Assembly (NCBI GenBank): GCA_027309085.1
Contig: DAIDDL010000004.1
Location: 98,070 to 162,069 of the forward strand
Origin: Sulfobacillus sp.
GTDB taxonomy: Bacteria; Bacillota; Sulfobacillia; Sulfobacillales; Sulfobacillaceae
DNA length: 64,000 nucleotides
Reading direction: 5' to 3'
Position numbers and translations under genes: made by a program. Below, piece by piece: positions 18,773-29,054 of this stretch. Numbering within the stretch: the stretch's first letter is position 1; each line of letters begins with the position of its first letter. The notes beneath the pieces are model-generated. The model was not told where the DNA came from, searched no databases, and saw only the letters and a list, made by a program, of their open reading frames with translations.

Positions 18773-20602
18773 CTAGTAGCTTTTGAGACGGTAAGGCATG
18801 ATCATGACCGAAATGTCCTTGCGGAAGATGAAGGAGGTCTCCAGTGTCAGGGAGAGCTGATTATGCAAGAAGTGTTCCCAGACGTGGCTCACCACCAGCT
18901 CCGGCAGGATAATCAGAGTGCGCTGTTCTGGATTCTGGTGGGCGACAAGGTCTACATAGCGCACAATGGGGCGGACAACGGAGCGGTACTGGGTCGGCAC
19001 CACCGCCAGCTTGATGCGCGGGTCGGGAGCCCACTTCTTCCAGCGTTCGGCAAACTGCTGTCCCGGCTCCACACTGCGCACCACGTGCAGAGCAATGACC
19101 TCATCCGCGAGACTCAGAGCGTAAGACAGCGTATCAATCGACAGGCGGTTGATGCTGTTGATGGGCACCACCGCCACCACATGCAGCAATACCGGCTTGA
19201 TGGACAAATCCGTAACGCGCAGCTCGTCGGCCACTGCCCGGTAATGGCGGCGGATGCGGTGCATGCCGAGAATCAAAAGCGGCAACACCACCGCGACAAT
19301 CCAAGCGCCTTCAGTAAACTTGGTAATCAGCGACACGACCACCACAATAGCCGTCAGGGTCGCACCCACGCCTCCCATGACAATTAGCAGCCAGCTCTGC
19401 CGCGCGGGAATGTTCGCCCGGTTCCGCCATGTCTTCACGGCGAGACTCAGCATCGCGATGGTAAAGCTCATATAGACTCCGATAGCGTACAGGGGAATAA
19501 GATTCGTCGTATTTCCCCGGAAGATCACAATCAGGAGGATAGCTGTCAGCGCCAGAATAATCACGCCGTTTTGGTAGACCAGACGGTCGCCGCGGCTGAG
19601 GAACATCCGGGGCATCCACTGGTCCCGGGCCATGATGCTGGACAGCAGGGGAAATCCTGCAAAGCTGGTATTGGCCGCAATCGCTAAAATAGCCATGGTT
19701 ACAAAAGACAGCAGGTAAAAATAAATTCCGCGGCCGAAAATGTCGCTGGCCAATTGCTGGAGCACTGTGGTATCAAGGGAGGGGACAATGTGGAACCGGT
19801 AGGCGATGATGGACGTGCCCAGAAACATGCTGCCTAAAAACAGTCCGAGAAGCAGCAGGGTCATGCGGGCCCTGGCGGGAGACGGGCCCCGGAAAACCGG
19901 CACGCCGTTGGAGATCGCCTCAACGCCGGTGAGGGCCGAAGACCCCGAACTAAACGCCCGCAGAATGACAAACAGGCTGACAAAGCTGACCGGGGGCGTG
20001 ACATACATATGCCAGGCCGGGGCATGGGGCACATGCACACTCAATCCGACAACCGCCATTATCAGCACCATGGCGATAAAGAGATAGGTGGGCAAAGCGA
20101 ATGCCTGGGCCGACTCCCTCAGTCCGCGCAGGTTCACGAGACCCAGAAACCCGACAATCAGCACTGAAAAGATGACCGTCCACGGAGCAAGTTCTGGAAA
20201 CGCCGCCACCACAGCCGCCACTCCCGCCGTCACGCTGACTGCCACCGTAAGGGTGTAGTCAATCAGCAGGGCGGCTCCGGCGATGAGGCTAGCGGTGGAC
20301 CCCAGCGTGTCGCGCCCGATAATGTACGCCCCCCCGCCGCCGGGATAGGAGCGGATAATCTGCCGGTAGCTTGTCACCAGAAATATCAGCAGCAGCACAA
20401 TGACCGCAGAAATAGGCAGAACGTACCATAAAGCCTGTACACCGGCCCGGTCCAGTTCAATCAATATTTCCTGGGTGCCGTACGCGACCGAAGACAGGGC
20501 ATCAGGAGCCATCACCGCCAGACCCGCGATTACACCGACGCGGATGGATTCTTCCTCCCGGTCCTTCAAGGGACGGCCAAACACTTTACTCCATAATTTC
20601 AC
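18773..20602 (-). CDS. kimA: KimA-like potassium/proton symporter (APC superfamily)
   Basis: 609 residues, close to Bacillus KimA (YdaO, 607). About 12 membrane helices occupy residues 25-430. The cytosolic C-terminal alpha/beta domain (about 450-609) is of the kind that binds c-di-AMP in KimA. Shared blocks include APDALSSVAYGTQEILI, SYRQIIRSYPGGGGAYI, LRAFSSGSSALTGVEAISN and the terminal KDISVMIMPYRLK. It should import K+ with protons. The start is GTG 20602 after GTGGTGAG. In Bacillus the gene is controlled by a ydaO c-di-AMP riboswitch; I see no such element in the 115 bases upstream. Symbol by homology only. Confidence 0.8.
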   Translation of the reverse strand: MKLWSKVFGRPLKDREEESIRVGVIAGLAVMAPDALSSVAYGTQEILIELDRAGVQALWYVLPISAVIVLLLIFLVTSYRQIIRSYPGGGGAYIIGRDTLGSTASLIAGAALLIDYTLTVAVSVTAGVAAVVAAFPELAPWTVIFSVLIVGFLGLVNLRGLRESAQAFALPTYLFIAMVLIMAVVGLSVHVPHAPAWHMYVTPPVSFVSLFVILRAFSSGSSALTGVEAISNGVPVFRGPSPARARMTLLLLGLFLGSMFLGTSIIAYRFHIVPSLDTTVLQQLASDIFGRGIYFYLLSFVTMAILAIAANTSFAGFPLLSSIMARDQWMPRMFLSRGDRLVYQNGVIILALTAILLIVIFRGNTTNLIPLYAIGVYMSFTIAMLSLAVKTWRNRANIPARQSWLLIVMGGVGATLTAIVVVVSLITKFTEGAWIVAVVLPLLILGMHRIRRHYRAVADELRVTDLSIKPVLLHVVAVVPINSINRLSIDTLSYALSLADEVIALHVVRSVEPGQQFAERWKKWAPDPRIKLAVVPTQYRSVVRPIVRYVDLVAHQNPEQRTLIILPELVVSHVWEHFLHNQLSLTLETSFIFRKDISVMIMPYRLKSY

Positions 20603-20717
20603 ATACTCACCACCCGACTGGACCGCAACAACAACCGAAGTCGGCGGCCTGCTTATGCAAATCTCTGTTGTGTCTATCTATGCCCTAGGCAGGCTCGCCG
20701 ACCGGCAGGTCAATACG

Positions 20718-21719
20718 CTAGAGTTGCGTCTGGGATCCTGTATGCGCCTGTGTCATCCCCATGGGTCTCCCTGCCGCTATCATAATCAATCCAAACAGCA
20801 ACGGTGCCGTACCGGCGTTGGCTCCGACCGAAGGGACCAGGCCAAATCCTTCGCCCGTTGCCCATATCCACAGCAAAAGCGCACCAGCAAACCCGAGCGT
20901 CAGCCACCGGCCCGTGTTCTTCCATAATACGACCGCCAACGACAAAAAGCAGGCGGCTAGGGCTCCGTTATAGACTACCGAGCCATTATGAGCCATTTGG
21001 GCCGCATTGCCAATGAGTTTTTGAGCCCAAGGGACTGGAGAAACCGCAAATATTTTCGCGATGCCTTCCCCCCACAACCCCGACCAGGGATTCGCCTCCA
21101 CCACAGCTGCGACGGCAAAAAACGCACAGAGGCCCTGGCGGATCCGCTCCGGGGTCTTGGATGCGCTCCACTGCCCAGCGGGAAGAAGCAGCAACACTGC
21201 GGTGACCACCGCCACCAGCCCCGCTCCGGGGGCGCCGGCGGCTGCACTCACGGGCCATGACAGCATCCCCCCCAACGCTTCAGGGATCAGCCAAACAATC
21301 CCGGCGAAGACAGCGGCCAAGGCGAGCGTAATGCGTCCGGCGATGTTTTCCGCTTCAGTCAGCAGCATAATGCCAAACAGCACCTGGAAGATCACGGCTA
21401 GGATATTCCACGTGACAGGCTGTGAGGTCCACTGGATCAGAAAGAAGTGATAGGCGCGGATGACACTAAGGGGCTGGTACCGGTATAGAGCACGGCTGAG
21501 CGCTCCGGGAGAATGGGTGACGGTCCACGGGAAAATTTGCAGCACACCGGACAGCAGCCACCAGACGCCGAACCCTGTCCATAAAATACGGCGGGCCCGG
21601 GGCACTGAGGGCTTGGGCACCCGGATCGTAAAAAGAATGACCACTTTGGCGCCAATCACAAAAAAGAGAAACAGACCGACATCGATAAGCGTTTGGTAAT
21701 AGTTAACCACAAGTGCCAT
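20718..21719 (-). CDS. Predicted polytopic membrane protein, unknown function
   Basis: 333 residues with about 8-9 hydrophobic helices (for example VGLFLFFVIGAKVVILFTI and ILAVIFQVLFGIMLL) linked by short loops, several with conserved-looking tryptophans. There is no signal peptide beyond helix 1 and no motif I can assign. GC content and codon use match neighbours. It is co-directional with the KimA-like gene (115-base gap) and the YqeK-RsfS gene, but nothing ties it functionally to either. Confidence 0.6.
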   Translation of the reverse strand: MALVVNYYQTLIDVGLFLFFVIGAKVVILFTIRVPKPSVPRARRILWTGFGVWWLLSGVLQIFPWTVTHSPGALSRALYRYQPLSVIRAYHFFLIQWTSQPVTWNILAVIFQVLFGIMLLTEAENIAGRITLALAAVFAGIVWLIPEALGGMLSWPVSAAAGAPGAGLVAVVTAVLLLLPAGQWSASKTPERIRQGLCAFFAVAAVVEANPWSGLWGEGIAKIFAVSPVPWAQKLIGNAAQMAHNGSVVYNGALAACFLSLAVVLWKNTGRWLTLGFAGALLLWIWATGEGFGLVPSVGANAGTAPLLFGLIMIAAGRPMGMTQAHTGSQTQL

Positions 21720-21783
21720 GTGTCGACCTCCTGACCGTCATGCCGTCAGGTATGCCCACCCGGTCACGCGCTTATTCAGATCT

Positions 21784-22701
21784 TCAGGAGAACTGGACGA
21801 TATCCGCATCGCCCCATAGTCGTTCGAGATCATAGTACTGCCGTTCCTCTTCGGTAAAGACATGCACAACCAGGGCTCCATAATCGAGAAGAACCCAATG
21901 AGACTTGCTGCCCCCGACCTTGTGCAGCAAAGGAACCCCTGCGTCTTTCAACGCCTCTTCAATATGCTCAGCCAGCGCCGCCACCTGAATTGTGGTATGG
22001 CCCGAAAGAATTACGAAATAATCCGCGACCAATGTCACCTCGCGCATGTCCAGCACTACGACGTTTTCACCTTTTTTCTGTTCTGCTGTGCGGGCCGCAA
22101 GTTCGGCCCACTGCCGTGATGTCTCAGGGATAACGCATTCCTCCTCATATTTTTCCTCGCCCTGGGTGTCGCGGAGCGCCTGCAGCATCAGCGGATGCGG
22201 CGTCAGCCCGCGCCCCTTCAGGTAGTCAAGAGTTTCTTCCAGCAACACTCTGTAAGCTTTCGCCAACGAGCGCCGCGCTGTCTCTTCAATCGCGGCGCGC
22301 CGGGGATACTGGCGTCCGGGCTCCACACCGTCGGCAATGAACAGCGCCTGCCCGGTTGCGTCCTGTCCCGGAGCAGCGGTGGTGTGGTAGCGGATAGCCC
22401 GGTGGACCTCCGGGGTGCCTACCCCCTCTTCTTCAAGCCAGGCCGCCGCCACGGGTCCATGCAGGAGGACAGGTTCCTGCCGCTCGAGCCCGCCTACCCC
22501 GACGCCGAGCCGCAAAGCCTCGGCCAGCAGCGCATCGCGCGACATTTCGCGGGCCAGGTCATGGGCATACCCTGCCAAACATGCCTGGTCTGCCGGCAGG
22601 CCGTGGAGAACAGCCAACTCCTCCATGACAGCGGCCACCCGCAAGCTATGTTCCTGGCGGTGCCGGCTCAACTGGGCAAACCGTTCTCGATATGTCTTCA
22701 T
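21784..22701 (-). CDS. YqeK HD hydrolase fused to RsfS ribosome-silencing factor
   Basis: One uninterrupted 305-residue frame carries two proteins that are normally separate neighbouring genes. Residues 1-185 are YqeK: HRQEHSLRV, GYAHDLARE (HD pair), LLHGPVAAAW and IRYHTT supply the metal ligands of the Ap4A-hydrolysing HD family. Residues 190-305 are RsfS: VVVLDMREVTLVADYFVILS, GHTTIQVAALAEHIEEAL, SHWVLLDYGALVVHVF and YYDLERLWGDA. RsfS binds L14 and blocks subunit joining. In Bacillus yqeK and rsfS are adjacent, also near nadD and obg, as here. The linker (about 185-200) is short and charged. Confidence 0.85.
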   Translation of the reverse strand: MKTYRERFAQLSRHRQEHSLRVAAVMEELAVLHGLPADQACLAGYAHDLAREMSRDALLAEALRLGVGVGGLERQEPVLLHGPVAAAWLEEEGVGTPEVHRAIRYHTTAAPGQDATGQALFIADGVEPGRQYPRRAAIEETARRSLAKAYRVLLEETLDYLKGRGLTPHPLMLQALRDTQGEEKYEEECVIPETSRQWAELAARTAEQKKGENVVVLDMREVTLVADYFVILSGHTTIQVAALAEHIEEALKDAGVPLLHKVGGSKSHWVLLDYGALVVHVFTEEERQYYDLERLWGDADIVQFS

Positions 22702-22980
22702 CCATGTGCGCGGGAAACCACGGTCTTCAGGCCGCGCCGGGCTAGCGCAGCAGGCTCAAGCCTTCCCCATTCCCGCTTCTCCTTTCTGCTATAAATCATG
22801 TGATCTTTGGTGACCTCATGATTCTCCCGGCTCCCCAGCCGTCAGCAAATAGCCCGCGGGTGCCCCTTCGGGCCTGACAGGCGCAACTGCCCTCTCGCTC
22901 CCATCCCAGACAGCCATATTCCCCCGCACGCCGCATTGAGGCAATGGTCCGCTGAGAAAATTCCCCCGGTACCGGCCTGG
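22702..22980. other. Gene-free interval before YqeK-RsfS
   Basis: About 280 bases between the RRM gene's terminator and the fusion gene. The minus strand is GC-rich with possible stems (ggcccgaaggggc near 22860-22890) and could be a leader RNA, but I recognise no known riboswitch or ncRNA. Confidence 0.35.
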
Positions 22981-23017
22981 ACAAAAGACAAAGCTGAAGG
23001 GACTGCCTCCAGCTTTG
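22981..23017 (-). terminator. Rho-independent terminator after the RRM gene
   Basis: 8-bp stem (22989-22996 with 23010-23017), then TCTTTTGT on the minus strand. Confidence 0.75.
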
Positions 23018-23027
23018 CATCCGCATC

Positions 23028-23285
23028 TTAATAGCGGTTCTGACGGGGACGCGCCTCGTTGACAATAATATCACGGCCACTCAGCTGGGTGCCGTTCATT
23101 GCCTCGACCGCCTGGTCCACATCCTCATCAGCCACCTCCACGAAGCCAAATCCCCGTGAACGTCCTGTTTCGCGGTCCATGATAATACGGGCACTGACGA
23201 CATTCGCATGCGCCGCAAAAGCCTGGGCCAGTTCCTCTTCGGTCGTGGACCACGGCAAGTTTCCGATATACAGCGTCTTCGCCAT
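23028..23285 (-). CDS. Small RRM RNA-binding protein
   Basis: 85 residues from ATG 23285 (GGAGGATGCAAATA upstream). It is a single RNA-recognition motif: RNP2 KTLYIGNLPW at residues 3-12, RNP1 RGFGFVEV near residue 46, then a short basic tail NEARPRQNRY. This resembles the small glycine-poor RRM proteins (Rbp type) of cyanobacteria and some Clostridia, which bind single-stranded RNA and are often cold-responsive. It stands alone, with its own terminator 10 bases downstream, between YqeK-RsfS and NadD. Confidence 0.92.
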   Translation of the reverse strand: MAKTLYIGNLPWSTTEEELAQAFAAHANVVSARIIMDRETGRSRGFGFVEVADEDVDQAVEAMNGTQLSGRDIIVNEARPRQNRY

Positions 23286-23445
23286 TATTTGCATCCTCCC
23301 TGTAATTCCACAAAGGTACCTGACCAGGGACCCAGGCACCGGGAATACCTCTAAACCTGAGGAACACCGACCCCGTGATGCTGGGAAACCTTACGATCAA
23401 GTGCTATTATGAACTCTTGCGTGTCAAAACATGCGACCGCTCCCG

Positions 23446-24069
23446 TTAGGGGGCATGTTCGTACAGCTGATTCTTGTCAATATAGTGCTCCACCGCTTCA
23501 GGCACCAGATATTTTATCGACAGTCCCAAGCGCAGCCGCTCACGCACCTGGCTCGACGATATCGCTAGCGCCGGCACCTCCAGCTGATGAATCCGGTCGA
23601 CCTTTTCCGCACCGAGGTCCGAAGCCACTGCTTGGATCCTCGAAAGGGAATAGCCGGGGCGGCTAGCAGCAATGAGGTGAGCATACCGAAAAATATCCTC
23701 CGGATAGTGCCATGAGGCAATCTCCAGAATTGCGTCGGCACCGCTGATAAAGTACCAGTCCACGGCCGAGTCCATCCGGTGAAAATAGGCAAGAGTGTCG
23801 CTCGTATACGACGGCCCCTGGCGATCGATTTCGACCCGGGAGAGCTCGAAGTGCATATTAGGCGCGATCGCAAGAAAGGTCATCAAGTACCGATGCTCCG
23901 CACTGGCGAGCACTTCCGGCGGCTTGTGCGGAGGTTGGCCAGAGGGGATAAAAATCACCCGGTCCAAATGAAAAGCATCCCGAGCCGCTTCAGCGGTCAC
24001 CAGGTGTCCATAATGGATCGGGTTGAATGTTCCTCCCATGAGCCCGATGGCTCCAGTCTCTTTACCCAT
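23446..24069 (-). CDS. nadD: Nicotinate-nucleotide adenylyltransferase
   Basis: 207 residues. The nucleotidyltransferase signature GGTFNPIHYGH lies at 12-22 with the (H/T)xGH pair. IPSGQPPHKPP and the C-terminal ISSSQVRERLRLGLSIKYLV (ISSTxIR motif) are typical of NadD. It adenylylates nicotinate mononucleotide to NaAD in NAD synthesis. The order obg-nadD-(RRM)-yqeK/rsfS follows the common Firmicute arrangement, with the RRM gene inserted. No strong ribosome site precedes ATG 24069; the family's usual 7-12 residue lead before GGTF supports this start. Confidence 0.95.
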   Translation of the reverse strand: MGKETGAIGLMGGTFNPIHYGHLVTAEAARDAFHLDRVIFIPSGQPPHKPPEVLASAEHRYLMTFLAIAPNMHFELSRVEIDRQGPSYTSDTLAYFHRMDSAVDWYFISGADAILEIASWHYPEDIFRYAHLIAASRPGYSLSRIQAVASDLGAEKVDRIHQLEVPALAISSSQVRERLRLGLSIKYLVPEAVEHYIDKNQLYEHAP

Positions 24070-24147
24070 TTATAAATAATTCGCGGTCTCTTGAAATTTT
24101 CCTGCCGATTTCTAAGAATCTCCGCAAATTTCCTCTAAATGATAGAG

Positions 24148-25428
<1,281 letters not shown>

Positions 25429-26061
25429 CTACTGCCTGACACCCCAAAATGCGTCTAGGCTGTCTCGCTCTTGCTGCCACCTCACGCCTATAATATGTTT
25501 TTGAGGACGACTCTTGATTCCCCCGGCCTGCACACGAAATCCCCCGTGCACAAAAGTCACGGTAATGACCCCCGACGCCGCCGGAATCACTTCCTTGAGC
25601 ACCGCGCTCAGCTTCCACAGCATGGTGTAGGTTCCGGGGTTGTTCTCGGGACGCTCCCACCGGATCTCGGCGCCTGCCGCCTCGGCGGCGGCATCGAGCG
25701 CCATCATGCGGTAAACCCAGCGCAGCGGCAGACCTTGGAATACTCCCGGCTGCACGCTAGACAGGGCATGCTCACTGAGATAGCGCTCGGCCCGTGAGAA
25801 TTTCTCCAGCTCCAGCCACCCGCTGATGATTTGAAGATGATTGGCATACCGGTGGCGGTAGCGCCGGATCATGTCCACCGCCTCAGACTGGTCTATCAGC
25901 CGCACCGACCCCGCCGTGTAAGCCGCAAACAACGCCAAAAAAACAACGCGCCAAAAGTGAGGGCTAAGAAAGCTTCCCACTCCCAGCGCGAGAAATATTA
26001 AGATACGCAGACTCACAACATAAAAATGGCCTGCGCGTTTGTTTTCTACACTACGCTTCAT
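25429..26061 (-). CDS. spo0B: Spo0B-like sporulation phosphotransferase with membrane anchor
   Basis: 210 residues from ATG 26061, overlapping the rpmA stop by 11 bases. Two hydrophobic stretches (about residues 15-55) are followed by [20 protein letters not shown], the Spo0B-type helical hairpin with the phosphorylatable histidine (H of RHRYANHLQ). A C-terminal ATPase-like fold lacking kinase boxes comes next. Position between rpmA and obg is exactly that of Bacillus spo0B. It should pass phosphate between Spo0F- and Spo0A-type regulators. The membrane segments are unlike soluble Bacillus Spo0B; similarity beyond the H-box is low. Confidence 0.75.
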   Translation of the reverse strand: MKRSVENKRAGHFYVVSLRILIFLALGVGSFLSPHFWRVVFLALFAAYTAGSVRLIDQSEAVDMIRRYRHRYANHLQIISGWLELEKFSRAERYLSEHALSSVQPGVFQGLPLRWVYRMMALDAAAEAAGAEIRWERPENNPGTYTMLWKLSAVLKEVIPAASGVITVTFVHGGFRVQAGGIKSRPQKHIIGVRWQQERDSLDAFWGVRQ

Positions 26062-26329
26062 TAACAGGCAGGATCCGGATCTCGCGGCGGTCATGCCCGC
26101 GATTCACGAATGCCACAGTGCCGTCAATCTTGGCAAATAGTGTGTAGTCCCGTCCCATTCCCACGTTCAGTCCGGGATGAAACTTGGACCCGCGCTGACG
26201 AATAATAATGCTGCCAGCACTCACCAGTTGTCCCTGGTGGCGTTTGACTCCAAGCATTTTCGGTTTGGAATCGCGGCCGTTGCGGGAGCTTCCGCCCCCT
26301 TTTTTATGAGCAAAAAGCTGTAAGCGCAT
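26051..26329 (-). CDS. rpmA: 50S ribosomal protein L27
   Basis: 92 residues from ATG 26329 after GGAGGACATACG; longer upstream starts are artefacts. The start [20 protein letters not shown] carries the Firmicute N-terminal extension that is clipped after the LQLFA-like motif by Prp, whose gene lies immediately upstream. The rest is canonical L27 ([20 protein letters not shown]). The cleavage exposes the residues that reach the peptidyl transferase centre. Its stop overlaps the spo0B start. Confidence 0.97.
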   Translation of the reverse strand: MRLQLFAHKKGGGSSRNGRDSKPKMLGVKRHQGQLVSAGSIIIRQRGSKFHPGLNVGMGRDYTLFAKIDGTVAFVNRGHDRREIRILPVNEA

Positions 26330-26357
26330 CGTATGTCCTCCCGGTAAACAAATTCCC

Positions 26358-26681
26358 TCAGGGTTTGGCGAATTCACGGTAGCGGACAAAGTCCGGTTCG
26401 GTATCCGCTAAATCTTTAAAACCCAAACAAATAGTGTCCATCACGGCCTGCGCCGGTTCAGACAGATCTTCAGCGACTGCGAGGTCCAGCACCCCATCAT
26501 CAAGACGATAAGCGATCTTGCTCTGGATGACACGAGTCAGTCCTATGACGAGCGTCTCTGACAGCGCCGACGCCGCCGCACAGACAATATCTTTCCCGTA
26601 TGGAGCCTGGCCCGCATGTCCCGCCACCGACAGGTGGCGGACTGCGCCGCTCTTCTCCCGCTCGACTTCTATGCTAATCAT
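26358..26681 (-). CDS. prp: Ribosomal-processing cysteine protease Prp
   Basis: 107 residues. The catalytic pair is visible in [20 protein letters not shown], with His about 22 and Cys about 34, as in the YsxB/Prp family. Prp removes the N-terminal extension of L27 before it enters the ribosome. It sits between rplU and rpmA as in Bacillus, consistent with the cleavable LQLFA start seen on L27 here. It begins at ATG 26681. Confidence 0.95.
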   Translation of the reverse strand: MISIEVEREKSGAVRHLSVAGHAGQAPYGKDIVCAAASALSETLVIGLTRVIQSKIAYRLDDGVLDLAVAEDLSEPAQAVMDTICLGFKDLADTEPDFVRYREFAKP

Positions 26682-26689
26682 GATCCGCC

Positions 26690-27010
26690 TTAAACAGTGG
26701 CGTCAATGCGGTCAATGCGAACGCGGGTCAGATACTGGCGGTGCCCTTGGCGGCGGCGGTAGTTGCTTTTGGCTTTATACTTGAACACCAAAATCTTCTC
26801 CCCGCGCTCCTGCCGCACAATTGTGCCCACTGCACTGGCTCCATTGACGTAAGGCTGACCGACTACTGGCTGACCGTTGTCGTCCACAACCATCAGCAAC
26901 CGGTCGAAAGTATATTCATTGCCTTCGTCAACAGGCAGTTTTTCTATCAGCAATTCCTGTCCGGGAGACACACGATACTGCTTGCCCCCCGTCTCAATTA
27001 CGGCGTACAC
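26690..27010 (-). CDS. rplU: 50S ribosomal protein L21
   Basis: 106 residues, standard length. YAVIETGGKQYRVSPGQEL at the N-terminus and KYKAKSNYRRRQGHRQYLT near the C-terminus are diagnostic. The start is GTG 27010 behind GGGGGA. L21 binds 23S rRNA during early 50S assembly. First ribosomal gene of the rplU-prp-rpmA set, 9 bases from prp; the 70-base gap to the RNase gene is the only room for a promoter or leader. Confidence 0.97.
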   Translation of the reverse strand: MYAVIETGGKQYRVSPGQELLIEKLPVDEGNEYTFDRLLMVVDDNGQPVVGQPYVNGASAVGTIVRQERGEKILVFKYKAKSNYRRRQGHRQYLTRVRIDRIDATV

Positions 27011-27080
27011 ATAAATCCCCCTATTCCATGAATCACCGTGGCATTAATCCAATGTATGTTACCACGAATCTTGGGCACCG

Positions 27081-28943
27081 TCAAACCTCAGCTTGAGTGG
27101 CTGGAGACACCTGCTCCGGCAAAAATGTTGTAGGCGGGTCAATAATGCGCGCCGTGGCAAATGTGCGCAGGGCCCGCAGAATTTCCACAAGCACGGTTTC
27201 TCCTACGCGGGACCCTGCCGCCTCAATATCCACAACATAGCCGTCAAGGCGCGCAATGCCGTCGCGGGCGTTGCTGGCGTGGCGCTCCTGCACCACCAAT
27301 TCGAGCCGCTGGCCCTCGTGCACTGGGAGAGCGGCGCTCTCCACCTCATGGCGCGTGCCGATTTTCTGGAATTTGACATCGTCCATCTCGCAGTCGTGAG
27401 ACCCGCGAACAAAAATAGCACGGCCGGTGGCACGCTCCAGGTCCTTGAGATTGGTTCCTCCGGGACCGATCAAGTGGCTGGCAATTGTCGGGTTTGCTTC
27501 GACTAAGATGGCCTCGGCCCCGCTCTCCTTGAGCCTTTCTGCAATCCGCTGACGGAGCCGGCGCGCGATCACCTCTTCTGAGAGCACCTGTCCCCGCCCG
27601 TCACACTGAGGACATACCCGCGTCAGTTGATTCAACAGGGACTCCCGCACCTTCTTGCGCGTCATCTCCAATAGTCCCAGCCGCGTTAAGCCGAGCACAG
27701 TGACCCGGGTCCTGTCGTGGCGGAGAGCCCTCTGAAATGTTTTGAGCACCTCCAGCTGGTCTTCCTCATTCTCCATGTCAATGAAGTCGATGACAATAAT
27801 CCCGCTGATGTCGCGAAGACGCAACTGCCGGGCAATCTCTACCGCCGCCTCGCGGTTCGTGGCTAGAACCGTATCGGACAGATCTGTGGAGCCCACATTC
27901 TTGCCGGTATTCACGTCAATGACCGTCAGCGCTTCCGTTTCATCAATGACCAGGTAGCCGCCGCACTTCAACCAGACCCGCCGTTTCACTGCACGGTCCA
28001 ACTCGGCCTCGACACCCCGGAGCTCAAATAGGGGGAGGCCCCCGCTGTCCAGTTCAATCCGGTGTTTCAAACCGGGTGAAATAGTCCCGGCGATCTCGCG
28101 GGCACGGTAGTAGGCCTGCTCGTCATCGATGACAAAGCGGTCTACAGACTCATCCAGGTGATCCCGGATCGTGCGGGCAATCAGGCTGGCCTCGCGGTGC
28201 AGCAAAGCAGGCGCCCGGGTCGTGCGCGCTTTGTGGCGAATCTTCGCCCACATCCGCCGCAAGTACGCCAGGTCACGCATCAAAGCCTTTTGCGAGGCTC
28301 CTTCCGCTACCGTCCGGACAATGAGTCCCATGCCCTTGGGCCGGATCTTGTCGGCGATAGCCCGGAGACGCTCCCGTTCCCGTTCTGAATCGATCCGGCG
28401 CGACACCCCGACGGTCTCCGAATAGGGTGTGAAAACCAGATAGCGGCCGGGCAGGCTGATATTCGTAGTCACCCGCGCTCCTTTGTTGCCGATGGACTCT
28501 TTCACCACCTGGACAACAACTTCCTGCCCTACTCTCAGCACATCCTGGATGGGCCGCGATTTCCGGTGGTCACGCTCTTCCGCATGAGCATCGTCAACGT
28601 ACAAAAATCCGTTTTTTTCCAGGCCGAGGTTTACAAATGCTGCACGCATCCCGGGCAGCACATTTTCCACCCGTCCTTTATAGATGTTGCCGGCCGACTG
28701 CTCCTCATCGTCCCGCTCAATATAAAATTCGACGAGCTGCCCCGCCTCTAAAATTGCCAGTCGACTTTCGTGTGACTCGTAATTCACCAGAAGTTCCTTG
28801 AAAATTTTTGGTTCCGGCACCAGAGGGGCGCTCTCATGTTCTATGGATGCGGCCCCTGGGGATTCGGCGCCAGGTTCTGTATTAGCCGCTCCAGCAGATT
28901 CTGCAGGAAGAATCCCCCAACGGCGACGCTTGCGCCGTGTCAT
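27081..28943 (-). CDS. rng: Ribonuclease E/G family endoribonuclease
   Basis: 620 residues from ATG 28943 (AAAGGGG upstream). A basic, alanine/proline-rich leader of about 50 residues precedes the S1 domain (IYKGRVENVLPGMRAAFVNL). The catalytic DNase I-like part has the metal-binding aspartates in LTVIDVNTGKN and IVIDFIDM. The Zn-link is CPQCDGRGQV, holding the dimer, as in RNase E and long RNase G. A C-terminal RNA-binding portion follows; the long RNase E scaffold tail is absent, so RNase G is the better name. It makes 5'-end-sensitive single-strand cuts in mRNA and rRNA precursors. Confidence 0.93.
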   Translation of the reverse strand: MTRRKRRRWGILPAESAGAANTEPGAESPGAASIEHESAPLVPEPKIFKELLVNYESHESRLAILEAGQLVEFYIERDDEEQSAGNIYKGRVENVLPGMRAAFVNLGLEKNGFLYVDDAHAEERDHRKSRPIQDVLRVGQEVVVQVVKESIGNKGARVTTNISLPGRYLVFTPYSETVGVSRRIDSERERERLRAIADKIRPKGMGLIVRTVAEGASQKALMRDLAYLRRMWAKIRHKARTTRAPALLHREASLIARTIRDHLDESVDRFVIDDEQAYYRAREIAGTISPGLKHRIELDSGGLPLFELRGVEAELDRAVKRRVWLKCGGYLVIDETEALTVIDVNTGKNVGSTDLSDTVLATNREAAVEIARQLRLRDISGIIVIDFIDMENEEDQLEVLKTFQRALRHDRTRVTVLGLTRLGLLEMTRKKVRESLLNQLTRVCPQCDGRGQVLSEEVIARRLRQRIAERLKESGAEAILVEANPTIASHLIGPGGTNLKDLERATGRAIFVRGSHDCEMDDVKFQKIGTRHEVESAALPVHEGQRLELVVQERHASNARDGIARLDGYVVDIEAAGSRVGETVLVEILRALRTFATARIIDPPTTFLPEQVSPATQAEV

Positions 28944-29054
28944 GAATGGACCCCTTTCTGAAACAGTGGCAACTAAGCTCAAACTTTTGGGCAAAATTTT
29001 GACTGTCTGGGATATTATCGCCTCTCTTCTATCATACCACGACAGAAATGGCGG

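Noticed and set aside
20603..20717. A ydaO-type c-di-AMP riboswitch before the KimA-like gene
   Set aside because: The short leader lacks the conserved core sequence and enough length.
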